From an uncultured Acetobacteraceae bacterium (GTDB lineage Bacteria > Pseudomonadota > Alphaproteobacteria > Acetobacterales > Acetobacteraceae): DNA of 51,933 nt. A program made the translations under genes and the position numbers. The notes under the pieces were generated by a model, which was not told the origin of the DNA, ran no database searches, and worked only from the letters and a program-made list of their open reading frames with translations. Below, one piece after another: positions 1-8,573 of this stretch (the first letter of the stretch is position 1; every line of letters starts with the position of its first letter). Where the stretch lies: contig CAITUP010000006.1 of NCBI GenBank assembly GCA_903895595.1, positions 1 through 51,933 on the forward strand, in the 5' to 3' direction.

Positions 1-63
1 GGCTTGACCCGACCATCCCAAGCCAATGGGATAAAGATGGTCGGGTCAAGCCCGACCATGACG
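1..63. repeat. REP-like inverted repeat, cut by window edge
   Basis: Two 17-bp arms, GGCTTGACCCGACCATC at 1-17 and its exact reverse complement at 36-52, flank a short spacer that itself contains TCCCA/TGGGA. The right arm continues to CCGACCATGACG at 63. The left arm probably continues outside the window. The 19-nt word CGTCATGGTCGGGCTTGAC (here on the minus strand, 45-63) recurs exactly at 45668-45686 and at 33374-33392. This defines a dispersed repeat family. Confidence 0.85.
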
Positions 64-74
64 AGAGAAGAAGC

Positions 75-215
75 CTAAGCCCCCTTCTTTGGCAAAGCCC
101 GCTGTCCCGGCATCGGGATGTTCAACCCTGCGCCCGCGGCTTCTTTCGCCCGGTCGGAGTCGGTTTTCTTGGGTTTCTTGGCCTCACGGTTCGATTTTTT
201 CTGTCCTTTGGCCAT
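75..215 (-). CDS. small basic protein, 46 aa, unknown function
   Basis: A 46-residue ORF runs on the minus strand from ATG at 215 to TAG at 75-77. It begins MAKGQKKSNREAKKPKK and ends LNIPMPGQRALPKKGA. The first 17 residues are almost entirely Lys/Arg/Gln/Ser, so the protein should be strongly basic and probably disordered. I recognise the MAKGQ(K/R)(K/R)SN(R/K)E start as a recurring alphaproteobacterial small-protein family, but no function is known to me. It lies 66 nt downstream of the last ABC transporter gene on the same strand and could be co-transcribed. A nucleic-acid-binding role is a guess from composition only. Only a weak purine-rich stretch precedes the start. Confidence 0.7.
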   Translation of the reverse strand: MAKGQKKSNREAKKPKKTDSDRAKEAAGAGLNIPMPGQRALPKKGA

Positions 216-281
216 TTGTACTTTTCCATTCCTGGTTGCGGCCAAAGGATACTGGCACGTCCAGGCGGTCGGTACGCTACT

Positions 282-1276
<995 letters not shown>

Positions 1277-1280
<4 letters not shown>

Positions 1281-2242
1281 GACGACACCGGATGAAAACA
1301 ACGCGCCGTATGTCCCGGCGATGTCTCGGTTACCGGCGGCTCCTGCGCGCAGGCGTCGGTCGCGTGGGCGCACCGAGACCGAAACGCGCAGCCCGGCGCC
1401 AGCGACAACAGGCTGGGGGTCATCCCCGGAATTTGCCGCAACCGTTCCCCGCGATGGTTCCGGCTCGGCACACTGCCGATCAGTCCGTGCGTGTAGGGAT
1501 GCACGGGGTGGTCCAGCACGTCCGCTGCCTCCCCGGTTTCCACCACACGCCCCGCGTACATCACCGCAATCCGGTCCGCGAGACCCGCGATCACCGACAG
1601 ATCGTGCGTAATCCAGATCAAAGCCGTGCCGTGTTCGGCGGTGAGCTTCTGCACTTCCGCCAAAATCTGCGCCTGGATGGTCATATCCAGCGCCGTGGTC
1701 GGCTCGTCGGCGATCAGCAGATCGGGGTTGTGCAGCAGTGCGATGGCGATCGCGACGCGCTGGCGCATGCCGCCGGAGAACTGATGCGGATAGGCGTTCA
1801 GCCGCTCCTCCGGGCTGGGAATCCCCACCATGCCCAGCGCATCGCGGGCACGGGCGCGCGCCTCGGCTTTGGACACGTTGACATGCGCCTGCACGGTTTC
1901 GATCATTTGCGTATCGATGCGCAGAACCGGGTTCAGCGTCATCATCGGGTCCTGGAAGATCATCGCGATACGGTTGCCGCGTAGCGACCGCATCTCCCGT
2001 TCCGATATTTTCGCGAGGTCCTGGCCCCGGTAGAAAATCGATCCCCCGGCCAGCCGTCCCGGCGGGTCGATCAGGCCGATGATGGAAAATCCGGTGACGG
2101 ATTTGCCCGACCCGGACTCGCCCACCAACCCGAGCACTTGGCCGGCATCGACGCTGAACGACACGTCGTCGACCGCTTTCACCACGCCCGCTCGGGTGTG
2201 AAAATGCGTGCGCAGGTTGCGCACTTCCAGCGTCGCGCTCAT
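1277..2242 (-). CDS. dipeptide/oligopeptide ABC transporter ATP-binding protein (DppD/OppD type)
   Basis: First ATPase of the importer, 321 aa, starting [19 protein letters not shown]. Walker A is GESGSGKSV (about residues 41-49), the signature [16 protein letters not shown], and Walker [13 protein letters not shown]. The C-terminal oligo_HPY-type region contains [15 protein letters not shown]. The ATG at 2242 overlaps the stop of the permease gene as ATGA. The same frame stays open for about 760 nt further upstream, antisense-like inside the permease gene in the wrong frame, and that extension is not coding. It pairs with the DppF-like protein, as is usual in this family where two different ATPases form the heterodimer. 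Confidence 0.93.
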
Positions 2243-3126
2243 CGCTTCAGCCGCGGGTTCAGGACGTCGCGCAGATGATCGCCCACCAGATTGATGGACA
2301 CGATCGTCACCAGCAGCGCGATTCCGGGGTAAAAGCTGATCCAATATTTCCCGGACAGCATGTACTGATATCCGTTGGCGATCAGCAGCCCCAGCGACGG
2401 CGACGTAATCGGAACGCCCAACCCGAGGAACGAAAGTGTCGCCTCCAGCGCGATGGCGCGGGCGACCTGTTGGGTGGCGATGACGATCAGCGGCGGCAGG
2501 CAGTTCGGCAACAAATGCCCGAACATGATGCGCCGCCATGGCAAAGCGAGGCAGGCCGCGGCCTCGATATATTCCCGCTTTCGTTCCACCATCGCGATGC
2601 CGCGGACGTTGCGGGCGTAGCCGGCCCAATCGACGATCACCAGCGCCAGCACGACGTTCATCACGCTCTTGCCCAGCACCGCGAGGATCATCAGCGCGAC
2701 GAGGATCGACGGAAACGACAATTGCAGGTCCACCACCCGCATGATGATGGCATCCGTGCGCCGCCCGAAAAACGCCGCCAGTAACCCCAAAGTGGTGCCG
2801 ACACACGCGGCAAAGATCGCCGACCCGACACCCACCGCGAGGCTGATCCGCAGCCCGAACAACATGCCGGAGAACATGTCGCGCCCCTGGTCGTCCGTCC
2901 CCAGCAAATACGTGTAACCGGCGCCGGATTTGGAACCCGGCGGCAACCGCCCGTCCATGATGTCGAGCTGTGCCAGATCGTAAGGGTTCTGCGGCCCGAT
3001 CCAATTCGCGAAAATCGCCGCCAGCGCGATGATCGTGAACACGATCAGCCCGCCGAGCGCGATTTTGGATGCCGCGAATTCCGACAGGAAGCGGCGGAAG
3101 GGGGATTCTTCGGCGATGTCGCTCAC
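2239..3126 (-). CDS. ABC transporter permease (DppC/OppC type)
   Basis: Inner-membrane permease of the peptide/nickel/opine importer family, 295 aa. An N-terminal membrane anchor (LGGLIVFTIIALAAIFANWIG) is followed by a BPD_transp_1 domain. The conserved DppC text includes LLGTDDQGRDMFSGMLFG and the EAA-type loop EAAACLALPWRRIMFGHLLP. The start is GTG at 3126, giving MSDIAEESPFRRF. The sequence GTGA joins it to the stop of the DppB-like gene, so the two are translationally coupled. It forms a heterodimeric channel with the DppB-like partner. Confidence 0.92.
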   Translation of the reverse strand: MSDIAEESPFRRFLSEFAASKIALGGLIVFTIIALAAIFANWIGPQNPYDLAQLDIMDGRLPPGSKSGAGYTYLLGTDDQGRDMFSGMLFGLRISLAVGVGSAIFAACVGTTLGLLAAFFGRRTDAIIMRVVDLQLSFPSILVALMILAVLGKSVMNVVLALVIVDWAGYARNVRGIAMVERKREYIEAAACLALPWRRIMFGHLLPNCLPPLIVIATQQVARAIALEATLSFLGLGVPITSPSLGLLIANGYQYMLSGKYWISFYPGIALLVTIVSINLVGDHLRDVLNPRLKR

Positions 3127-4097
3127 GCCTTCGTCTCCAGCCGCACGCGCGGGTCCAGCACCGTATACAAAATATCCACCACCAGATTGATCGTAATGAA
3201 AATAACCACGATCATCATCAGGTACGCCACGATCACCGGCCGGTCCAAGACGTTAATGCTGTCGATAATCAGCTTCCCCATCCCCGGCCAAGCGAACACG
3301 CTTTCCGTCACCACGGCGAACGCGATGGTCGAGCCAAGCTCCAGCCCCACCACGGTCGTGATCGGGATCATGATGTTCTTCAGCACATGCACGAAAATCA
3401 CCCGCGCCGGAGACAAACCTTTGGCACGAGCGAACTTGATGTAGTCCATCAACAACGTCTCCCGCACCCCCGCGCGGGTCAGCCGCAGCACCAGCGAGAT
3501 ATTGTACAGCGACAGGTTCAAAGCCGGCATGGCCATATGCCGCAAGCCGTCCCAAGTCAGGAACGACCACCGCAGTCCGAACAGCTCCCCCGTCTCGCCC
3601 CGCCCCGTGCTCGGCAGCCAGCCCAGCGTGACCGCGAACACCATGATCAGCATCAGCCCGACCCAGAACGTCGGCAGCGAGAACCCCAGAATGCTGCCCG
3701 CCATGATCGAACGGCCGATAAATCCGTTCGGCTTCAACCCCGCGTAAAGCCCCAGCGGCACCCCGAAACCCACCGACATCAGCACCGCCGTCACCGCGAG
3801 TTCCAAAGTCGCCGGCATCCGCCCGCCGATCAGCCGGAGCGCCGGTTCATTGAACACGAAACTGCGGCCGAGGTCCCCGTGCAGCAATCCGTTCAAGAAC
3901 AGCGCGTATTGCTTCCATAACGGCTGATCCAACCCGAAGGCGGCGATGACGCGCGCCCGCTCCGCCTGATCGGCCTCGGGGGATATGAGAATATCTACGG
4001 GGTTGCCGATCACGTGCACGCCGACGAAGACGATCACCGTCATCGCCAGCACGACGAAGCAGGCCTGGAACAGGCGGCGGAGCAGCCAGGTGAACAC
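3123..4097 (-). CDS. ABC transporter permease (DppB/OppB type)
   Basis: Second inner-membrane permease, 324 aa, starting MFTWLLRRLFQACFV. An N-terminal transmembrane helix precedes the typical DppB region (GLDQPLWKQYALFLNGLLHGDLG). Several further helices follow, with the cytoplasmic coupling loop DYIKFARAKGLSPARVIFVH. The start is GTG at 4097. It shares one base with the TAG of the binding-protein gene (TAGTG), so the five genes form one tightly coupled operon: binding protein, DppB, DppC, DppD, DppF. Confidence 0.92.
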   Translation of the reverse strand: MFTWLLRRLFQACFVVLAMTVIVFVGVHVIGNPVDILISPEADQAERARVIAAFGLDQPLWKQYALFLNGLLHGDLGRSFVFNEPALRLIGGRMPATLELAVTAVLMSVGFGVPLGLYAGLKPNGFIGRSIMAGSILGFSLPTFWVGLMLIMVFAVTLGWLPSTGRGETGELFGLRWSFLTWDGLRHMAMPALNLSLYNISLVLRLTRAGVRETLLMDYIKFARAKGLSPARVIFVHVLKNIMIPITTVVGLELGSTIAFAVVTESVFAWPGMGKLIIDSINVLDRPVIVAYLMMIVVIFITINLVVDILYTVLDPRVRLETKA

Positions 4098-5674
4098 TAT
4101 TTTCCGGCCTCCACCACGCCGGTTGCCCGCGTTTCTTCATCCACACGAGCCGCGTATGTCAGGCCCTTGCGGGTCGCCCAGATATTCTTTTGCAGATGCA
4201 GCATGATCGCCGGCACGTCGTCCATCGCCAGCTTCATGGTTTGCAGCACGATCTTGTCCCGCGCCGCGAGGTCCATCGTGCCCATCGCCTGATCCAGCAG
4301 CGCATCCACAGCGGGGTTCGAATACCGCCCGCGGTTGGCTGTGCCGAGGCCGCGTTCCGGGTTCCAGGTGGCGATCTGCGCGCGCAGCGGGTTGGTGCCC
4401 TCACCGCTGTTCACGCCCCAGCCCAGCAGGAAGGCCGCGAATTCCTGCTTGCCGGCGCGGGTGGCGTAGCTGCTCCAGGGAATAGTATCGACGGTGGTCT
4501 GCACGCCGATGCGTTGCCACATCTGGGCGACGGCCTGCACGATTTTGGCATCGTTGACGTAGCGGTCGTTCGGTCCGTGCAGCACGATGCGGAACCCGTT
4601 CGGGTAGCCGGCCTCCTTCAGCAGCGCCTTGGCGCGATCCGGTTCAAAGGGGTCGGGCCGCAGATCGTTCACGTGGTTGCTGTTGCCGGGCGGCAGGTAC
4701 TGCTTTGTCGGCAGCGCCGCGCCCTCCATCACCCGTTCCACGATCCCGGCGCGATTGATCGCCAGCGACAGCGCCTGCCGCACCCGCAAATCCTTCAACG
4801 GGTTCTTGTCCAGCACTTCGCCGTTCGGGCCGGTCACCTCCGGCATGGTGCCGGTGTGGGAGTGATCGAGCCATAGATAGATCGACCGGTTGCTGACAAC
4901 CTCCGACAGCGCCACCCGAGCATCGCCGCGCAGCTTGGCGAGGTCGGCCGGCGGCACGAACTCGATGATCCCGACATCGCCGGCGAGCAGAGACGCCGTG
5001 CGGGCGGCATCGTTGCTGATCATCCGGTAATCGACATGCGCCCAATGCGGCTTCGGGCCCCAGTAGGCGTCGTTGCGGTCCATCTCGATCCGGTTGCCGG
5101 GCTGGTAGGACACGAACCGGAAAGGGCCGGTGCCGATGGCGTTCTTGCCGTTGTTGAAATCCTCGGTCGCGGGTTCCGCGCCGAGTTTGTGGGAGATCAT
5201 GTAGACCTGGATCATGTCGGCCGGCAGCAGCGGGTAGGGCGCGGCGGTCTTCAGCAGGATGGTGTGCGGATCGACGATCTCGGTCCCCACGACCGCGCGG
5301 GTGTAGATTTGGAAGGACGCCGGGCTGTTCTTCACCGTCGGCACGCGCGACAGGGAGTAGGCGACATCCTCGGCGGTGAACGGGGTGCCATCGTGGAATT
5401 TGGCATCCCGCAATTTGAATTCCCAGGTCTTGTCGTCGCGCAGCTTCCAACTGAGCGCCAGACCGGGGATCATGTGTCCGCCGGCATCCAGGTCGATCAG
5501 TTTTTCGTAGATGTGCCCGTGCGCCGAGATGTTGGGCGTCAGCGTATGGTAATGCGGGTCCATGCTGGTCACGGGTGCGGCCGACGCGATCGTCAGGCTT
5601 TGCGCCTGAACATGCAGCGTGGACACGGCCAGAATCGTCGTCGCCCAGGCAAACGCCCGGAATCCCAGTACCAT
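4097..5674 (-). CDS. ABC transporter substrate-binding protein, SBP_bac_5 family
   Basis: Periplasmic solute-binding protein of the dipeptide/opine family, 525 aa. The N terminus MVLGFRAFAWATTILAVSTLHVQA is a Sec signal peptide with likely cleavage after AQA/AQS. The mature part begins SLTIASAAPVTSMDPHYHTL, the usual family-5 opening, and contains the LSWKLRDDKTWEFKLRDAKFHDG signature type. It is the first gene of the importer operon and starts 83 nt from a divergent gene pair. Family-5 proteins bind peptides, opines, nickel, heme or sugars, and the ligand cannot be assigned here. The divergent racemase-fold pair may act on the same compound, which is inference from synteny. Confidence 0.92.
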   Translation of the reverse strand: MVLGFRAFAWATTILAVSTLHVQAQSLTIASAAPVTSMDPHYHTLTPNISAHGHIYEKLIDLDAGGHMIPGLALSWKLRDDKTWEFKLRDAKFHDGTPFTAEDVAYSLSRVPTVKNSPASFQIYTRAVVGTEIVDPHTILLKTAAPYPLLPADMIQVYMISHKLGAEPATEDFNNGKNAIGTGPFRFVSYQPGNRIEMDRNDAYWGPKPHWAHVDYRMISNDAARTASLLAGDVGIIEFVPPADLAKLRGDARVALSEVVSNRSIYLWLDHSHTGTMPEVTGPNGEVLDKNPLKDLRVRQALSLAINRAGIVERVMEGAALPTKQYLPPGNSNHVNDLRPDPFEPDRAKALLKEAGYPNGFRIVLHGPNDRYVNDAKIVQAVAQMWQRIGVQTTVDTIPWSSYATRAGKQEFAAFLLGWGVNSGEGTNPLRAQIATWNPERGLGTANRGRYSNPAVDALLDQAMGTMDLAARDKIVLQTMKLAMDDVPAIMLHLQKNIWATRKGLTYAARVDEETRATGVVEAGK

Positions 5675-5757
5675 AATCAGCCCCCGGTTTCTTCTGGCGC
5701 GCTTATAGCCGAACCGCCCGGACCTCCGCTACTCTGGCGGCAAAGAAGGAGCATCCG

Positions 5758-6570
5758 ATGAAGCTGTGGTACCAGAGCATGTCCCGCCAGACCGAATGGG
5801 GCGGCTACCCCGCCGTGTTGCGGTCCATCCTGGACAAGGTGAAGGATGAGGGCACCGAAATCCACGCCGCCGGCATCACCAAGATCGGCGGCACGGGCGA
5901 TCAGTACCGCTATCTGGAATACCTGGAAACCGGCGAGGTCCTTGAAAACGTGCACAAAGCCACGCGGGAGGGCTACGACGCCTTCCTCATCGGCAACATC
6001 GCCGATCCCGGCCTGCGGGAAGCCCGCGAGATCACGAACATCCCGGTCCTCGGCTTGTGCGAATCCGCGCTGCACATGGCGTGCATGATGGGCGCCAACT
6101 TTTCCCTCGTGACCATCAACGAGAAATTCACCCCCCGCATCGTGGAGAATGTCTACCGCTACGGCTTGCGCGACCGCTTCGCCGCCGTGAACCGCATGCA
6201 GGTGGACCGCCTGACCGACCTCGGTGCTGCCTTCGAACCCGGGGAGGCGCAGGACCGCGTCGTCGCCCAGTTCAACGCCGCCGCGAAAAAGAACACCGAC
6301 GCCGGCGCCGAAGTCGTGATCGCGGCCGGCGGCGTGGTGATGGCGCTGCTGGCCGCCGCCGGCATCCACGAAACCGCCGACGGCGTGCCCATCCTGAACG
6401 GCATCACCAACCTCGTGAAACTGGGGGAGGCCGCGGTGAAGATGAACCGCATCATGGGCGGGCGCTTCACGTCGAAGAAGAACGTCTACGCCCCGCCGCC
6501 GCCCGATCAGATCGAGCAATTCCGGAAATACTACGGCGCGGACATCTACCCGACGGTGAAGGCGCCATGA
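5758..6570 (+). CDS. Asp/Glu/hydantoin racemase-superfamily protein lacking both catalytic cysteines
   Basis: 270 aa with the two-domain Asp_Glu_race fold. It aligns well with hydantoin racemase around AFLIGNIADPGLREARE (residues 75-91), VLGLCESALHMA (97-108) and GVPILNGITNLVKLGEAAVKM. Hydantoin racemases carry one catalytic Cys in an ACFxDPGL motif and one in a GCAGM motif. Here the equivalent positions read GNIADPGL (Asn80) and AAGGVV (Gly191). Cys101 and Cys109 exist but are not at either catalytic position. The protein is therefore probably not a two-base racemase; an isomerase, decarboxylase, lyase or binding role is possible. RBS-like GAAGGAG lies just upstream. The 3' end overlaps the next gene by ATGA. 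Confidence 0.85.
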   Translation: MKLWYQSMSRQTEWGGYPAVLRSILDKVKDEGTEIHAAGITKIGGTGDQYRYLEYLETGEVLENVHKATREGYDAFLIGNIADPGLREAREITNIPVLGLCESALHMACMMGANFSLVTINEKFTPRIVENVYRYGLRDRFAAVNRMQVDRLTDLGAAFEPGEAQDRVVAQFNAAAKKNTDAGAEVVIAAGGVVMALLAAAGIHETADGVPILNGITNLVKLGEAAVKMNRIMGGRFTSKKNVYAPPPPDQIEQFRKYYGADIYPTVKAP

Positions 6571-7454
6571 CCCTTGTTTTGAAAACCGCCTTCGCCTCCT
6601 ACCCGCACACCGTCGCGTTGAAGGACGGCCGCGTCGGCTCCGATCGCGTCCGGCTGGACTTCGAGGAAGTCGAGCCAGTGACCCGAGCGTTCCGGCGCAT
6701 GGTGCGGACCGGCGATTTCGACATGTGCGAGATCGCGGTCACCACCCTGGCGCAGGCGCATTTCTATAACAAGGGTCTGACCGCGCTGCCTGTCGTGGTC
6801 TTCCGCGGCTTTCACCATCACGCCCTGATGTGCCCGACCGGCTCGCCATTGCGCGGGCCGGAGGATTTGGCGGGCAAGCGCATCGGCGTCCGCGCCTTCT
6901 CCCAAACTACGGGCGTCTGGCTGCGCGGCATCCTGCTGGATGAGCATAATGTCGATCACCGCGACATCACCTGGGTCACGGCCGAAGACGCGCATCTGCT
7001 GGAATACCCCGATCCCCCGAACGTCGTCCGCATCCGTCCCGATCAGGACCTGCGCGCGATGCTGCTGAACGGCGAAATCGACGCCGGTGTCGCCCTGGTC
7101 GGCATCGATGAGTCGAAAATCCGCTCGGTGTTCCCCGGCCCCGAGGCCGCCGCCGCTGCCTGGTACCGTAAAGCCGGCGCCTACCCGGTGAACCACGTCA
7201 TCTGCGTGAAAACCGCGCTGCTGGAAGCGAACCCCTGGCTGGCCGAGGAACTGTTCCGCATGTTCGTCGCCGCCAAAGCCGCTGCCACCGAACCCAGCAC
7301 CGAAGAACGGTTTCGTCCGTTGATCGGCGGCGACCCGTTGCCCTACGGCCTGGAAGCCAACCGCCCCGGCATCGAAATCTGCGTCCGCTACGCGGCGGAG
7401 CAGGGGCTGGTGCCCGAACCATATCCGGCGGAGGCGCTGTTCGCGGCGCTGTGA
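6567..7454 (+). CDS. 4,5-dihydroxyphthalate decarboxylase-like / periplasmic-binding-fold protein
   Basis: 295 aa beginning MTLVLKTAFASYPHTVALKDGRV. The N-terminal pattern (residues 1-25), the (D/E)FDMCEIAVTTLAQAH segment and the LNGEIDAGVAL segment match the family of Pht5-type 4,5-dihydroxyphthalate decarboxylases, which has a type-2 periplasmic-binding (NMT1-like) fold. No signal peptide is visible, so it is likely cytoplasmic. Many family members are annotated only by similarity and may be binding proteins or decarboxylases of other substrates. The start at 6567 gives an ATGA overlap with the racemase-like gene, so the frame open further upstream is not used. Its last 20 codons are partly duplicated at 8385-8450. 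Confidence 0.82.
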   Translation: MTLVLKTAFASYPHTVALKDGRVGSDRVRLDFEEVEPVTRAFRRMVRTGDFDMCEIAVTTLAQAHFYNKGLTALPVVVFRGFHHHALMCPTGSPLRGPEDLAGKRIGVRAFSQTTGVWLRGILLDEHNVDHRDITWVTAEDAHLLEYPDPPNVVRIRPDQDLRAMLLNGEIDAGVALVGIDESKIRSVFPGPEAAAAAWYRKAGAYPVNHVICVKTALLEANPWLAEELFRMFVAAKAAATEPSTEERFRPLIGGDPLPYGLEANRPGIEICVRYAAEQGLVPEPYPAEALFAAL

Positions 7455-7560
7455 CGGAGCGGAACCATGGCGGATTGGGCTTGCGGCAGCCGTGGCGGGT
7501 CGCATATCAAGCGGCTGTGATCGAAGGGGGCGGTCGCCTGAAAGGGTGACCTTCACGCCT

Positions 7561-8163
7561 ATGACCGAAGTCAAATCGCTCGAGCAGCTGTCGATTATCC
7601 TGGGGTACATCGTGCCTGGGCTAATCATCGTTTACATTCGGGCACAATTTTTGACTGGCCGGGTCGGGCCGCACAAGGATGCGCTCCTGAGCTACTTCAC
7701 GTTGTCGATTTTCTATTTGACCGCGATGAACGCCGGGACCTCTCTGATCACCGGCAGCAGCGCACCGCTGTTTGAGCAGACCCGTTATTGGTTGCCGATC
7801 CTTTTGGGTGGAGCAACAGTCTTCGGGGTACTGGCCGGCCTGAATGCCTCTTTGGGTTTCACACGGTGGGTGTTGAGGCAGTGTGGCTTGCACTTGCCAC
7901 ATGCTCTGGATTCCGCATGGGATTGGAAATTTCAGAATTTCCCGGAAAGTCTGGTGACCCTTACGTTGAAAGACGGCAGCCGGGTTTATGGCTGGTGCGG
8001 GCGGGGATCTTTTATCGGGTCCGATCCCAAGGATAGGGATATTTATCTCGTTCAGGTGTATAATGTCGATGAGCATGGAAACTGGAACATGCAAACGCCC
8101 GGCAAAGGCATCTATATCGCCGGGGGCGAAGTGCGCATAATCGAGTTCATCCCGTCAGTTTAG
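7561..8163 (+). CDS. DUF6338-family membrane protein
   Basis: 200 aa from ATG at 7561 (MTEVKSLEQLSIILGYIVPG). Three hydrophobic segments lie at roughly residues 10-28, 45-65 and 78-100. A soluble C-terminal domain of about 90 residues follows, with DSAWDWKF, LKDGSRVYGWCG, SDPKDRDIYLVQVY and GEVRIIEF. The order of a few helices then a beta-rich domain with an SDPxxRDxYL motif matches what I know of DUF6338, a family without known function. Base composition is visibly more AT-rich than the neighbours, suggesting transfer. Its stop codon merges into the RBS of the following small gene. An in-frame start at 7492 is possible but adds an unlikely Arg/Gly-rich leader. Confidence 0.8.
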   Translation: MTEVKSLEQLSIILGYIVPGLIIVYIRAQFLTGRVGPHKDALLSYFTLSIFYLTAMNAGTSLITGSSAPLFEQTRYWLPILLGGATVFGVLAGLNASLGFTRWVLRQCGLHLPHALDSAWDWKFQNFPESLVTLTLKDGSRVYGWCGRGSFIGSDPKDRDIYLVQVYNVDEHGNWNMQTPGKGIYIAGGEVRIIEFIPSV

Positions 8164-8173
8164 GAGTAGCGAC

Positions 8174-8368
8174 ATGAGCGAAAATCAGCGGCCATCGCAG
8201 CCTTCGAAGGTTCATGGTCAACTGGCGTACGATGGATATACCCCGCGTGTATCGGGTAGCCTTTCCAAACCTCAGGGTGGCTACCAACCGACAACCGGCT
8301 CTGGGCCTTCCAGTCCACCGACATCGGTACCGAACCAGCCTTCCAGCGTGCAGCCCCCAAAGAGATAA
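8174..8368 (+). CDS. 64-aa Pro/Ser/Gly-rich small protein paired with DUF6338
   Basis: 64 aa beginning MSENQRPSQPSKVHGQLAYDGY, with the central motif GGYQPTTGSGP and a Ser/Pro-rich end. No hydrophobic segment is present and composition suggests an intrinsically disordered chain. The start is supported by TAGGAG nine bases ahead, which overlaps the stop of the DUF6338 gene, so the two are translationally coupled. I recall GYQP-containing small proteins beside DUF6338 genes in other bacteria, but I cannot verify this here. No function is known. It could be a partner, substrate or regulatory ligand of the membrane protein. Confidence 0.72.
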   Translation: MSENQRPSQPSKVHGQLAYDGYTPRVSGSLSKPQGGYQPTTGSGPSSPPTSVPNQPSSVQPPKR

Positions 8369-8384
8369 TTTGTGCAGGGCGGCA

Positions 8385-8450
8385 CGCCAAGCGCCCCGAA
8401 ATCGAAATCTGCGTTCGCGACGCGGCGGAGCAGGGGCTCGTCCCGGCGTC
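8385..8450 (+). pseudogene. remnant duplicate of the 3' end of the decarboxylase-like gene
   Basis: Bases 8385-8440 align without gaps to 7355-7410 near the end of the intact gene at 6567-7454, offset 1030, with roughly four of five bases identical. Two 10-base blocks are identical (ATCGAAATCT and CGCGGCGGAG). Translation gives RPEIEICVRDAAEQGLVPA against RPGIEICVRYAAEQGLVPE in the intact protein. It has no start and decays after the Val-Pro. Together with the intact gene it brackets the DUF6338 cassette. It could be the scar of a paralogue or of a duplication linked to cassette entry. Confidence 0.75.
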
Positions 8451-8471
8451 CGTGCGGCTGCGTGCCGTTTT

Positions 8472-8555
8472 GGTTTCACGCGGAGGACGCCGAGGACTCG
8501 GTACCCTCCGTGCCCTTCGCGGCTTACTCTTCCTCCGCGAACTCCGCGCGAAACC
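8472..8555. repeat. intergenic inverted repeat
   Basis: Arms of 25 bases at 8472-8496 and 8531-8555 are inverted complements with about four mismatches (GGTTTCACGCGGAG at one end, CTCCGCGCGAAACC at the other). The spacer is 34 nt. It lies between the decayed gene tail and the convergent small membrane protein gene. It may serve as a transcription barrier for both directions or be a dispersed palindromic repeat. No T-tract is present. Confidence 0.6.
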
Positions 8556-8573
8556 AGCAAACCCTCAACCCGC

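Noticed and set aside
2242-3004. Upstream extension of the DppD-like frame
   Set aside because: Runs through the permease gene with Arg/Gly-rich text; the ATGA-coupled start at 2242 fits the family.
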